64,000 nucleotides of DNA from an uncultured Prevotella sp. (lineage in GTDB: Bacteria; Bacteroidota; Bacteroidia; Bacteroidales; Bacteroidaceae): NCBI GenBank assembly GCA_900316565.1, contig ONDK01000009.1:1-64000 (forward strand), in the 5' to 3' direction. The translations under genes and the position numbers were made by a program. The notes beneath the pieces are model-generated. The model was not told the origin of the DNA. It saw only the letters and a list, made by a program, of their open reading frames with translations, and did no database searches. Position 1 is the stretch's first letter; each line of letters starts with the position of its first letter. Below are positions 42,901 through 52,222 of this stretch, piece after piece.

Positions 42901-45867
42901 ATGAGTATAAGATTAAATAAAGCAATACGTGAGTTGAACATAGGACTCCAGACGGCAGTGGAGTTCCTGGAGAAGAAGAAAGAACTGGGCGAGGTGAAGG
43001 GCGACCCTAACTTCAAGCTCAGCGACGCGCAGTACAGCGCCCTTGTCAGTGCTTTCAAGAGCGACAAGGACGTGAAGGACCGCGCTGCCAACTTCCTTCA
43101 GCAGAAACAGCGTGAGAAAGAAGAGAAAAAGCCTTCCCGCAAACAGGAGAAGAAGACGGGCACCATCACCGGTATTCGTCAGAAATACAATCCTCTTGGT
43201 AAGATAGAACTCGACAAGAACGGCAATCCTGTCGTCAAGCCGGCGGTCGCTACCGAAGGGAAGAATGCTCCTCAGCCACAGTCAGGAACTACTGCCGTAA
43301 GTCCTGAGGCTGAGAAACCGAAGGCCGCGGAGGCTCAAAAGCCTAAGACTGCTGAAGCTACGGCAAAAAATGAGGTTAAGGAGGCTCCTAAGGCACAGCC
43401 AGTGGAGACGAAGCCTGCACAGACGGCTGCGAAGGCGCCGCAGGCTGATGTCAAGGCAAAGGATGGGGCACAGAAGCCTCAGAGCCAGCCGGAGAAGACC
43501 TCTGTCGCCAACAACGCTAAGAAAGCGGAGCAGGATAAGGCCCCTAAGGCTGACAAGCCGGCACAATCCGTAAGCCAGGCTAAGCCTGTCGCGCAGGAGA
43601 AGCCTGCTGCTACAGCACAGGCGGAGGAAAAGAAGGGCAGCAACATCTTCATGACGAAGAATGAGCGCCAGATGCTCAGCCAGCCAAAGATGCAGGTCCT
43701 GGGTAAGATAGACCTGAACTCCATAAACCAGAGCACACGCCCTAAGAAAAAGTCTAAGGAGGAGCGTCGCCGTGAGCGTGAGGAAAAGGCTCAGAACGGC
43801 AACCGCAAGAAGCGTGTACGTATCAAGAACGAGCGTGTCGACATCAACGCTGCTGCAAAGCAGGCCGGGAAGAACGGCGGCAACAATAATAACGGTGGCA
43901 ACAGCAATGGCGGCGGAAAGAAAAATAAGAAGAACCGCGGACGCAACCAGCGCTCCCTGGAGGTCGACGACGAGGCTGTAGCACGTCAGGTAAAGGAGAC
44001 GTTGGCACGTCTCACGTCGAAGAGCCAGAACAAGCGTGGCGCCAAGTACCGTAAGGAGAAGCGTGAGGCCGTCCAGGAGAAGATAAATGCTGAACAGAAG
44101 GCAGAGAAGAAAGACAGCAAGACGCTGAAGCTCACCGAATTCGTTACCGTTTCCGAGCTCGCTACGATGATGAATATCCCGGTGACAAAGCTTATCTCCA
44201 CTCTCATGAGTGTAGGTATCATGGTGTCAATCAACCAGCGTCTTGACGCTGAGACCATCAACCTCGTTGCCGATGAGTTCGGCTTCAAGACCGAGTATGT
44301 CAGCGCTGAGGTACAGGAGGCCGTCAGTGAGGAGCAGGATGATGAGAACGACCTCGTCACACGTGCGCCGATTGTTACCGTCATGGGACATGTCGACCAC
44401 GGTAAGACTTCTCTCCTCGACCATATCCGCAACACCAACGTTATCGCCGGTGAGGCCGGTGGCATCACCCAGCATATAGGCGCATACAGCGTGACGCTGA
44501 AGAACGGACGGAAGGTTACCTTCCTCGATACGCCGGGACACGAGGCGTTCACGGCCATGCGTGCGCGTGGTGCGCAGGTTACCGATATAGCTATCATCAT
44601 CATCGCTGCCGACGACTCGGTGATGCCTACCACCAAGGAGGCTATCGCCCACTGTCAGGCTGCCGGCGTGCCGATGATATTTGCGATAAACAAGATTGAT
44701 AAGCCGGGAGCTAATCCGGACCGAATTCGTGAGGACCTGGCCAATATGAACCTTCTCGTTGAGGAGTGGGGTGGTAAGTACCAGTGCCAGGAGATAAGTG
44801 CCAAGAAGGGCGTCGGCGTCGACGAGCTTCTCGACAAGGTGCTCCTCGAGGCCGATATGATGGACCTCAAGGCTAACCCTAACCGTAAGGCTACAGGTAC
44901 CGTCATAGAGTCCAGTCTTGATAAGGGACGTGGATATGTGGCTACCGTCCTCGTGTCCAATGGTACTTTGCATGTCGGCGACATCGTTCTCGCCGGTACA
45001 TGCTATGGCCGTGTGAAGGCTCTGTTCAATGAGCGTAACCAGAATATCGACAACGTGAAACCGGCGGAGCCTGCCGTCATCCTCGGACTGAACGGTGCGC
45101 CGACAGCCGGAGACCAGTTCCATGTGATGGACACTGAGCAGGAGGCTCGCGACATTGCCAACAAGCGTGAGCAGTTGCAGCGTGAGCAGGGACTGCGCAC
45201 GCAGACACGTCTTACCCTGTCGGATATCTCCCATCGTATTGCCCGCGGAGAGTTCCATGAGCTCAACATCATTGTCAAGGGTGATACCGACGGTTCTGTT
45301 GAGGCTCTGTCAGACTCCTTCCTGAAGCTGTCCACAGAAAAGGTGCAGGTCAACGTCATCAGCAAGGCTGTCGGACAGATTTCTGAAAACGACGTCATGC
45401 TCGCATCTGCCTCTGATGCCATCATCGTGGGCTTCCAGGTGCGTCCGTCGGCCGATGCCCGTAGGCTCGCTGACCGTGAGGGCGTGGAAATCAACACTTA
45501 TTCTGTCATCTATGACGCCATTGACGATGTCAAGTCGGCCATGGTCGGCATGCTTGACAAGGTCAAGAAGGAAGTTGTCACCGGCCAGATTGAGGTCAAG
45601 CAGGTCTTCAAGATTTCGAAAGTCGGTACTGTTGCCGGAGGTATGGTTACCGAGGGTAAGGTGCATAACAAGGACAAGGCACATGTTGTCCGCGACGGTA
45701 TCGTCATCAAGACAGCGCCTATCGACCAGCTGAAGCGCTATAAGGACGATGTCAAGGAGGTCGCTACCGGACTGGAGTGTGGTATCTCTCTTGTCAACGA
45801 CAATGACATTCAGGTTGGCGACATTATCGAGACATTCACCGAGATTGAGGTGGAGCAGAAACTCTGA
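42901..45867 (+). CDS. infB: Translation initiation factor IF-2
   Basis: IF-2 is the GTPase that places initiator tRNA on the ribosome. The 988-residue protein has an N-terminal IF2_N-like domain ([23 protein letters not shown]), then a low-complexity stretch rich in A, K, P, E (about 100-240) and a Gly/Asn-rich block (about 320-345). The G domain begins near 490, with P-loop GHVDHGKT (496-503), DTPGHEAFT and NKIDKP. The remaining C-terminal domains are complete. Long variable N-termini are usual in Bacteroidota. Confidence 0.98.
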   Translation: MSIRLNKAIRELNIGLQTAVEFLEKKKELGEVKGDPNFKLSDAQYSALVSAFKSDKDVKDRAANFLQQKQREKEEKKPSRKQEKKTGTITGIRQKYNPLGKIELDKNGNPVVKPAVATEGKNAPQPQSGTTAVSPEAEKPKAAEAQKPKTAEATAKNEVKEAPKAQPVETKPAQTAAKAPQADVKAKDGAQKPQSQPEKTSVANNAKKAEQDKAPKADKPAQSVSQAKPVAQEKPAATAQAEEKKGSNIFMTKNERQMLSQPKMQVLGKIDLNSINQSTRPKKKSKEERRREREEKAQNGNRKKRVRIKNERVDINAAAKQAGKNGGNNNNGGNSNGGGKKNKKNRGRNQRSLEVDDEAVARQVKETLARLTSKSQNKRGAKYRKEKREAVQEKINAEQKAEKKDSKTLKLTEFVTVSELATMMNIPVTKLISTLMSVGIMVSINQRLDAETINLVADEFGFKTEYVSAEVQEAVSEEQDDENDLVTRAPIVTVMGHVDHGKTSLLDHIRNTNVIAGEAGGITQHIGAYSVTLKNGRKVTFLDTPGHEAFTAMRARGAQVTDIAIIIIAADDSVMPTTKEAIAHCQAAGVPMIFAINKIDKPGANPDRIREDLANMNLLVEEWGGKYQCQEISAKKGVGVDELLDKVLLEADMMDLKANPNRKATGTVIESSLDKGRGYVATVLVSNGTLHVGDIVLAGTCYGRVKALFNERNQNIDNVKPAEPAVILGLNGAPTAGDQFHVMDTEQEARDIANKREQLQREQGLRTQTRLTLSDISHRIARGEFHELNIIVKGDTDGSVEALSDSFLKLSTEKVQVNVISKAVGQISENDVMLASASDAIIVGFQVRPSADARRLADREGVEINTYSVIYDAIDDVKSAMVGMLDKVKKEVVTGQIEVKQVFKISKVGTVAGGMVTEGKVHNKDKAHVVRDGIVIKTAPIDQLKRYKDDVKEVATGLECGISLVNDNDIQVGDIIETFTEIEVEQKL

Positions 45868-45878
45868 CATACAACGGT

Positions 45879-45984
45879 GCTCCCATAGTGGAGCTTTAGA
45901 ACATTGCGACGGCCACAAATGTTACGACCATGAAAGTTTGTTACGGCAAATCTTGTTTTGGCATAATATTTGTGGCTGTTTCTT
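45879..45984 (+). terminator. Hairpins after infB
   Basis: GCTCC-CATAGT-GGAGC followed by TTTAG lies near 45880-45899. A longer structure pairs GCCACAAAT (45912-45920) with ATTTGTGGC (45968-45976), followed by TGTTTCTTT. Together they probably end the nusA-infB transcript. No clear promoter for sufB is seen in the rest of the 205-bp gap. Confidence 0.55.
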
Positions 45985-46072
45985 TGAATTCACATGTTTA
46001 ATAAAAGAACAATCCCGAAAGTCGTCTTTAAGACGCACCTCTATGACTGGGGCATGGGAGAAAGTCTTTACT

Positions 46073-47524
46073 ATGCAAGATCAAATAAATAAAGATAACA
46101 AGTTTGTTAAGGAGGTGGTAGACCAGAAGTATGAGTACGGCTTTACCACCGACGTGCAGACGGAGATAATCCCTAAGGGACTCAGCGAGGATGTGGTCCG
46201 CCTTATCTCAAAAAAGAAGGGAGAGCCCGACTGGCTCCTCGACTTCCGCCTGAAAGCATACCGCTATTGGAAGACACTGCCGGTGCCGACGTGGGGACAT
46301 GTGCATGTTCCGCACATCGACTTCCAGGAAATCTCCTATTATGCGGACCCTCTTGCGAAGAAGCCTAAGAACAAGGAGATAGACCCTGAGCTGGAGAAGA
46401 CCTTCGACAAGCTGGGCATTCCTCTCGAGGAACGGCTTGCGCTGAGCGGAACGGCTGTCGACGCGATTATGGACTCTGTCTCGGTGAAGACAACCTTCAA
46501 GAAGCAGCTGGCGGAGAAGGGCATCATCTTCTCTTCAATAGGTGAGGCCGTGAAGAACTATCCGGACCTCGTACGCAAGTATCTGGGCTCCGTTGTCCCT
46601 TATCGTGATAACTTCTCGGCAGCTCTCAACTCGGCAGTCTTCTCCGACGGTTCTTTTGTCTATATACCGAAGGGCGTCCGTTGTCCGATGGAACTGAGCT
46701 CGTATTTCCGCATAAACGCTATTAACACAGGACAGTTTGAGCGTACGCTTATCGTCGCCGACGATGACTCGTACGTCAGTTACCTTGAAGGCTGTACTGC
46801 TCCTATGCGTGATGAGAACCAGCTTCACGCTGCTGTCGTGGAGATTGTGGTCATGAACAATGCAGAGGTGAAGTACTCGACGGTTCAGAACTGGTATCCC
46901 GGCGATGAACACGGAAAGGGCGGCGTGTTGAACCTTGTGACAAAGCGCGGCGATTTGCGTGGCGTGAACTCTAAACTGTCGTGGACACAGGTCGAGACGG
47001 GTTCTGCTATCACATGGAAGTATCCGTCCTGTGTCCTCCGTGGCGACAACTCGCAGGCTGAGTTCTACTCTGTTGCCGTTACGAACCACTATCAGGAGGC
47101 CGACACCGGTACTAAGATGATACACATGGGTAAGAACACTAAGTCGACAATCATATCGAAAGGTATCTCGGCAGGCCACTCCCAGAACTCTTATCGTGGA
47201 CTGGTGCGTGCCACAGCCAATGCCGACAATGCCCGCAACTACTCTTCTTGCGACTCACTGCTGCTCGGCTCCAACTGTGGAGCCCACACCTTCCCGTATC
47301 TCGACATTCATAACGATACGGCCGTGGTGGAGCATGAGGCCACAACCTCGAAGATTTCGGAGGACCAGCTTTTCTATTGCGGTCAACGCGGTATTTCTAT
47401 GGAGGATGCCGTAGGACTCATCGTCAACGGATACGCCAAGGACGTACTCAACAAGCTGCCAATGGAGTTTGCCGTTGAGGCTCAGAAACTGCTCAGCGTG
47501 TCGTTGGAAGGAACGGTAGGGTAG
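46073..47524 (+). CDS. sufB: Fe-S cluster assembly protein SufB
   Basis: SufB is the scaffold of the SufBCD complex on which Fe-S clusters form. The 483-residue product starts at ATG 46073 ([20 protein letters not shown]); the long frame upstream runs back through infB and is not coding. Marks are [50 protein letters not shown], and the conserved C-terminal [19 protein letters not shown]. It begins a suf group that continues after a small extra gene. Confidence 0.97.
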   Translation: MQDQINKDNKFVKEVVDQKYEYGFTTDVQTEIIPKGLSEDVVRLISKKKGEPDWLLDFRLKAYRYWKTLPVPTWGHVHVPHIDFQEISYYADPLAKKPKNKEIDPELEKTFDKLGIPLEERLALSGTAVDAIMDSVSVKTTFKKQLAEKGIIFSSIGEAVKNYPDLVRKYLGSVVPYRDNFSAALNSAVFSDGSFVYIPKGVRCPMELSSYFRINAINTGQFERTLIVADDDSYVSYLEGCTAPMRDENQLHAAVVEIVVMNNAEVKYSTVQNWYPGDEHGKGGVLNLVTKRGDLRGVNSKLSWTQVETGSAITWKYPSCVLRGDNSQAEFYSVAVTNHYQEADTGTKMIHMGKNTKSTIISKGISAGHSQNSYRGLVRATANADNARNYSSCDSLLLGSNCGAHTFPYLDIHNDTAVVEHEATTSKISEDQLFYCGQRGISMEDAVGLIVNGYAKDVLNKLPMEFAVEAQKLLSVSLEGTVG

Positions 47525-47587
47525 GAACCAGCATCGACTCTTCTTGGAAAGAATGACCGTTTATTAGGGAATTAAATATATAATGCG

Positions 47588-47920
47588 ATGAAAAGACTGA
47601 TAGCTTGTTGTATGGTTATGATGCTGATGGGCTCCGTTGTCTATGCATGGGAGCCGCAGGCATGGAGAAAATACGTTGTCAGTTTGGAAGTAGAGAAGGA
47701 CACCGTGCCGCAATCGTCTGTTATGCTATGCGGATTAAGACGGGACGCAAAGATAGACTCCAAGGCTTATCAATGCGGAACGTACTACTTCTATCAGCCG
47801 GGAATATTCGAAGAAGAGGACGATAGACGCCAAACGGAAAGGATAATGAGTGGTGATTACACCACAGGCGATTTTATCGTGGATGCAATTTTCGACACAA
47901 TAGGGTTATTCGTTAAATAA
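47588..47920 (+). CDS. Small secreted protein of unknown function inside the suf operon
   Basis: The 110-residue product has a clear signal peptide (1-20, ending VVYA) and a short mature part of about 90 residues. The mature part has two cysteines, C48 and C63, possibly a disulfide pair. I do not recognise a family. It is 63 bp after sufB and 17 bp before sufC, so co-transcription is likely, yet an exported protein is odd between parts of a cytosolic Fe-S machine. A chance insertion or a lineage-specific helper are both possible. The start is fixed by the signal peptide. Confidence 0.65.
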   Translation: MKRLIACCMVMMLMGSVVYAWEPQAWRKYVVSLEVEKDTVPQSSVMLCGLRRDAKIDSKAYQCGTYYFYQPGIFEEEDDRRQTERIMSGDYTTGDFIVDAIFDTIGLFVK

Positions 47921-47937
47921 AAAAACAGTATATAAAT

Positions 47938-48702
47938 ATGTTAGAGATAAAGGACCTGCATGCTACCATCGCAGGAAAAGAGATACTTAAAGGCATAAAC
48001 CTCACGGTCAACGACGGTGAGATACACGCCATCATGGGACCTAACGGTTCCGGTAAGTCAACGCTGAGCGCCGTTATCACCGGCAATCCGCTATACACCG
48101 TTACAAGCGGAACAGCAAGTTTCAACGGCAAGGACCTTCTCGCCATGAAACCGGACGAACGTGCCTGCGAGGGAATATTCCTCAGCTTCCAGTATCCTGT
48201 GGAGATTCCGGGCGTAAGTATGACAAACTTCATGAAGGCTGCCGTCAACGCGAAGCGTAAGTACCAGGGACTGGAACCGCTGAAAGCTCCGGAGTTCATG
48301 AAGCTGATGCGGGAGAAGCGCCAGCTGGTGGAACTCGACTCGAAACTTACACACCGTTCTGTCAACGAGGGCTTCTCTGGTGGTGAGAAGAAACGCAACG
48401 AGATATTCCAGATGGCAATGCTCGACCCGCAGCTTTCCATCCTCGATGAGACCGACTCCGGTCTTGATGTCGACGCGATGCGCATCGTCGGTGAGGGTGT
48501 CAACAAACTTTTCACGCCAAAAAAGTCGATCATCGTCATCACCCACTATGAGCGCCTGCTCGACATGATAAAGCCTGATGTCGTCCACGTGCTTTACAAC
48601 GGGCGCATCGTACGTACCGCCGGTCCGGAACTGGCTAAGGAAATTGAGCAGCGCGGCTATGACTGGATAAAGGAAGAGGCCGACAAAGAGTACGGAAAGT
48701 AA
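47938..48702 (+). CDS. sufC: Fe-S cluster assembly ATPase SufC
   Basis: SufC is the ABC-type ATPase of the SufBCD complex. The 254-residue protein shows Walker A GPNGSGKST (34-42), the SufC-type signature GFSGGEKKRNEI and Walker B LSILDETDSGLD, and the H-loop in ITHYERLLD. It sits 17 bp after the small secreted protein gene and 83 bp before sufD. Confidence 0.98.
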   Translation: MLEIKDLHATIAGKEILKGINLTVNDGEIHAIMGPNGSGKSTLSAVITGNPLYTVTSGTASFNGKDLLAMKPDERACEGIFLSFQYPVEIPGVSMTNFMKAAVNAKRKYQGLEPLKAPEFMKLMREKRQLVELDSKLTHRSVNEGFSGGEKKRNEIFQMAMLDPQLSILDETDSGLDVDAMRIVGEGVNKLFTPKKSIIVITHYERLLDMIKPDVVHVLYNGRIVRTAGPELAKEIEQRGYDWIKEEADKEYGK

Positions 48703-48785
48703 CCTCTCTGCCACGACCCTCACGGAAACCTCCGTGCAGTCATTATCTATCCATAGTCTATAAAAGTCTATCACGTCTATAAAAT

Positions 48786-50129
48786 ATGAACAGTGAACAA
48801 CAATATATAAGTCTTTACAACGACTCTTCGGAGCTTATCAAGAGCCATTCAGCCGATGTTATGAACGCACTGCGCGACAGTGCCTTCGAGAGTTTCAAGC
48901 GCCTGGGTTTCCCAAGTCGGAAAGTTGAGCGCTATAAGTACACCGACATGGCGAAACTGTTCGCTCCCGATTATGGTTTGAACCTTAAGCGTCTGGAGAT
49001 ACCCGTAGACCCTTACGAGGCCTTCCGTTGTGATGTGCCCAACCTCAGTACATCTCTCTACTTCGTTGTCAACGACCAGTTCTATACAAAGGCTCTGCCG
49101 AAAGTGCAGCCCGGCAACGGCATCATCGTTGATTCTCTCTGCCATGCCGCAAAGGAACATCCAGAGCTCGTGGAAAAGTATTACGGTAAGATTGCAAAGA
49201 CAGATGAGGACGCAGTAACAGCCCTCAACACGATGCTTGCTCAGGACGGACTCTTCGTCTATGTTCCCAAGAACACCAAGGCTGATCGTTGCATTCAGGT
49301 CATCAATATCCTCCGCTCTGATGTCGATCTTATGGTGAACCGCCGCGTACTCATCGTCCTCGACGAGGGTGCTGAGGCAAAGTTCCTCTTCTGCGACCAT
49401 GCTGCCGACGACCGCAACTTCCTTGGCACACAGGTCATAGAGGCTTTTGTCGGCGACAATGCCAGCCTGGAGCTCAACTGCCTTGAGGAAACTCACTATA
49501 AGAATGTGCGTGTCTCGAATGTTTATATAGAGCAGCAGCGCGACAGCCGTGTCAATCATAATGTCATAACACTCCACAACGGTACCACACGCAACCAGCT
49601 CGACCTTGTCTTCCGGGGTGAAGGCTCCGAGTGCTCATGCAACGGTTGTGTCATCGCCGACAAGCAGCAGCATGTCGACAACAACACGCTCATCGACCAT
49701 ATGGTCGGCCATTGCACCAGCAACGAGCTGTATAAGTACGTCCTCAACGACAAGTCGGTCGGCGCTTTTGCAGGAAAGATACTCGTCCGCCATGGTGCTG
49801 AGAAGACTGTCTCTCAGGAAACCAACCAGAACCTCTGCGCCACTAAGGAGGCACACATGTACACCCAGCCTATGCTTGAGATATATGCTGACGACGTGCA
49901 GTGCAACCATGGCTCTACGGTGGGTCAGCTCAACGACGCGGCGCTTTTCTATATGCAGCAGCGCGGTGTGAGTCTTGATGAGGCAAGGCTCCTCCTGGAG
50001 TTTGCCTTCGTCAATGAGGTTATTGACAAGATGGAACTGGAGCCACTTAAGGACCGTCTGCATCATCTCGTGGAGATGCGCTTTCGCGGTCGCCTGAACA
50101 AGTGTGAGGGTTGCCGCCTGTGTAAATGA
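48786..50129 (+). CDS. sufD: Fe-S cluster assembly protein SufD
   Basis: SufD is the SufB paralogue that forms the SufB-SufD heterodimer. The 447-residue protein has the beta-helix core (VLIVLDEGAEAKFLFCDHA, NHNVITLHNGTTRNQLD), FAGKILVRHGAEKTVSQETNQN, and the C-terminal region EIYADDVQCNHGSTVGQL with its conserved Cys-His. Its last bases overlap an ATG at 50126, so sufS may be translationally coupled. Confidence 0.96.
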   Translation: MNSEQQYISLYNDSSELIKSHSADVMNALRDSAFESFKRLGFPSRKVERYKYTDMAKLFAPDYGLNLKRLEIPVDPYEAFRCDVPNLSTSLYFVVNDQFYTKALPKVQPGNGIIVDSLCHAAKEHPELVEKYYGKIAKTDEDAVTALNTMLAQDGLFVYVPKNTKADRCIQVINILRSDVDLMVNRRVLIVLDEGAEAKFLFCDHAADDRNFLGTQVIEAFVGDNASLELNCLEETHYKNVRVSNVYIEQQRDSRVNHNVITLHNGTTRNQLDLVFRGEGSECSCNGCVIADKQQHVDNNTLIDHMVGHCTSNELYKYVLNDKSVGAFAGKILVRHGAEKTVSQETNQNLCATKEAHMYTQPMLEIYADDVQCNHGSTVGQLNDAALFYMQQRGVSLDEARLLLEFAFVNEVIDKMELEPLKDRLHHLVEMRFRGRLNKCEGCRLCK

Positions 50130-50185
50130 TGTCACGGGAGAGTACCAACGAGAGACGAATCAACTTGATGAAAGAGGATAAACTA

Positions 50186-51445
50186 ATGTTTGATATAAAT
50201 AAGATAAGAGAAGACTTCCCCATCCTTTCCCATAAGGTCTACGGCAAGCCGCTTGTGTATCTCGATAATGCTGCGACAACGCAGAAGCCACTGTGCGTCC
50301 TTGATGCCATGCGAGCCGAGTATCTCAACGTCAATGCCAACGTACACCGCGGCGTCCACTGGCTTAGCCAGCAGGCTACGGACCTCCATGAGGCAGCCCG
50401 TGAGACTGTACGGAAGTTCATCAATGCCAAGAGTACAACGGAGATTGTCTTCACGCGCGGCACCACGGAGGGTCTGAACCTCGTGGCTTCCTCGTTCAGT
50501 GATGAGTTTATGAAGCCTGGCGACGAGGTCATCGTCTCCACTATGGAGCACCATTCTAATATCGTTCCGTGGCAGCTACAGGCCCGCAAGAAGGGAATAG
50601 TGCTGAAGGTTATCCCTATGACAGACGAGGGCGTGCTTAAGATGGACGAATATGAGAAGCTCTTCAGCGACAAAACAAAGATAGTGAGCTGCACCCATGT
50701 CAGCAATGTCCTTGGAACGGTCAATCCTATAAAGGAGATCATCCGCATAGCCCATGAGCATGGTGTACCGGTGATGGTCGACGGTGCACAGAGCGTGCCT
50801 CATTTCAATGTCGACGTTCAGGACCTCGACTGCGACTTCCTCGCCTTTTCCGGCCATAAGGTCTATGGTCCTACGGGTGTGGGCATCCTCTACGGCAAGG
50901 AGGACTGGCTCGACAAGCTGCCTCCTTACCAGGGGGGCGGTGAGATGATAGAACATGTCAGCTTCGAGAGGACTACCTTTGAGAAGCCGCCTTTGAAGTT
51001 TGAGGCCGGCACACCGGATTATATAGCCACACACGGCCTTGCCACTGCCATTGACTATGTCAATAGGATAGGCATGGATAATATCTTTGCACACGAACAG
51101 AGCCTTACACGCTATGCCATCGGCCGTCTGAAGACAATTCCCGGCATGCATATCTATGGTCCGGGAATAGAGGACGCTTCGCTACACGACGGCAGTCACG
51201 GCCCGATGGCCAACACCCATGACGCCGTAATCAGTTTCAATGTCGGTAATATTCATCATGCCGACCTTGGAACGCTGCTCGACCAGCTCGGCATTGCCGT
51301 CCGCACCGGACACCACTGTGCGCAACCGCTCATGGACCGGCTGGGAGTCCTCGGCACTGTACGTGCGTCGTTTGCCTTCTACAACACCAAGGAAGAGATT
51401 GACGCCTTGGTCAGCGGCATAGAGCGCGTGTCGAAGATGTTCTAA
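50186..51445 (+). CDS. sufS: Cysteine desulfurase SufS
   Basis: SufS takes sulfur from cysteine, with pyridoxal phosphate, for Fe-S assembly. I chose ATG 50186 (MFDINKIREDFPILSHKVYG, 419 residues) because this is the usual family beginning; starts at 50168 and 50126 are also in frame, the last overlapping the sufD stop. Lysine K225 (FSGHKVYGPTG) binds the cofactor and C378 (RTGHHCAQPL) carries the persulfide. No sufE or sufU is found beside it, so the sulfur transfer partner, if any, is elsewhere. Confidence 0.96.
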   Translation: MFDINKIREDFPILSHKVYGKPLVYLDNAATTQKPLCVLDAMRAEYLNVNANVHRGVHWLSQQATDLHEAARETVRKFINAKSTTEIVFTRGTTEGLNLVASSFSDEFMKPGDEVIVSTMEHHSNIVPWQLQARKKGIVLKVIPMTDEGVLKMDEYEKLFSDKTKIVSCTHVSNVLGTVNPIKEIIRIAHEHGVPVMVDGAQSVPHFNVDVQDLDCDFLAFSGHKVYGPTGVGILYGKEDWLDKLPPYQGGGEMIEHVSFERTTFEKPPLKFEAGTPDYIATHGLATAIDYVNRIGMDNIFAHEQSLTRYAIGRLKTIPGMHIYGPGIEDASLHDGSHGPMANTHDAVISFNVGNIHHADLGTLLDQLGIAVRTGHHCAQPLMDRLGVLGTVRASFAFYNTKEEIDALVSGIERVSKMF

Positions 51446-51472
51446 GAGAAGCCAATAGGGAAAAGAGAAAAA

Positions 51473-52087
51473 ATGCTTGCAAGTCATTATTTCAACGAAT
51501 ATGAACTGGAGGCGGGGTGTGATGAGGCCGGACGTGGGTGCCTAGCCGGCAGCGTCTATGCAGCCGCGGTGGTCTTTCCAAAGGACTATCACAACGAGGA
51601 GCTCAACGACTCCAAAAAGCTTACGGCACACCGGCGCTATGAACTCCGTAAGGTCGTGGAGCGTGATGCACTGGCCTGGGCCGTGGGTGTGGTCACTCCG
51701 GAGGAGATTGACAAGATAAACATCCTTAATGCGTCTATTCTTGCCATGCACCGTGCCCTCGACCAACTTACCGTTCGCCCTGAGGCCGTCATCGTTGATG
51801 GCAACCGCTTCAAGCCTTACCGCGACCTCCCTTACACGACAATAGTGAAAGGCGACGGCCGGTATCTCTCCATCGCTGCTGCTTCCATCCTTGCCAAGAC
51901 GTTCCGTGATGATTACATGGATGCGTTGGCTGAGGAATATCCGCAATATGACTGGAAGTCGAATAAAGGCTATCCAACAAAGAAGCACCGGGAGGCGGTC
52001 CGGAGGTACGGACCTACACCTTATCACCGCATGTCCTTCAATCTCCTTGGCGGCACAGGAGAATTGTCCATAGACTTCAAGGATTAA
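51473..52087 (+). CDS. rnhB: Ribonuclease HII
   Basis: RNase HII cuts RNA in RNA-DNA hybrids, including single ribonucleotides in DNA. The 204-residue protein has the active-site block C-D17-E18-AGRG and further acidic positions in VIVDGNRF and KTFRDDYMDAL. It lies 27 bp after sufS on the same strand. Its last codons are part of a 46-nt tandem duplication (52068-52159). Confidence 0.96.
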   Translation: MLASHYFNEYELEAGCDEAGRGCLAGSVYAAAVVFPKDYHNEELNDSKKLTAHRRYELRKVVERDALAWAVGVVTPEEIDKINILNASILAMHRALDQLTVRPEAVIVDGNRFKPYRDLPYTTIVKGDGRYLSIAAASILAKTFRDDYMDALAEEYPQYDWKSNKGYPTKKHREAVRRYGPTPYHRMSFNLLGGTGELSIDFKD

Positions 52088-52159
52088 AGTATACAAAGAG
52101 GCCAGTAAACTTGCCATGGACTTCAAGGACTAAAGAATACAAAAAGACCTGTAAGCTTG
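52068..52159 (+). repeat. 46-nt tandem duplication over the end of rnhB
   Basis: 52068-52113 and 52114-52159 are direct copies that differ at 7 of 46 positions. Both contain CTTCAAGGA and a TAA/TAAAG stop, so the second copy holds a ghost of the rnhB end. Confidence 0.8.
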
Positions 52160-52213
52160 CGTTGCAATAAGCTGTGCTTTCGTAACGCAAGTTTACAGGT
52201 CTTCTTTTTTTTG
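52142..52213 (+). terminator. Long-stem terminator after rnhB
   Basis: The left arm (AAGACCTGTAAGCTTGCGTT, 52144-52163) pairs with AACGCAAGTTTACAGGTCTT (52184-52203) over 20 bp with one mismatch, then CTTTTTTTT. It separates rnhB from the convergent GH3 gene. Part of the left arm comes from the 46-nt duplication. Confidence 0.85.
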
Positions 52214-52222
52214 TTTTCTGTC

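Noticed and set aside
45955..45975. sufB promoter near the TAATATTTG word
   Set aside because: The spacing inside the -7 box is off by one and the word is part of the right arm of a hairpin.
45749..46072. N-terminal extension of sufB back into infB
   Set aside because: The first 108 codons overlap the end of infB out of frame and cross terminator-like hairpins; ATG 46073 gives the normal SufB start.
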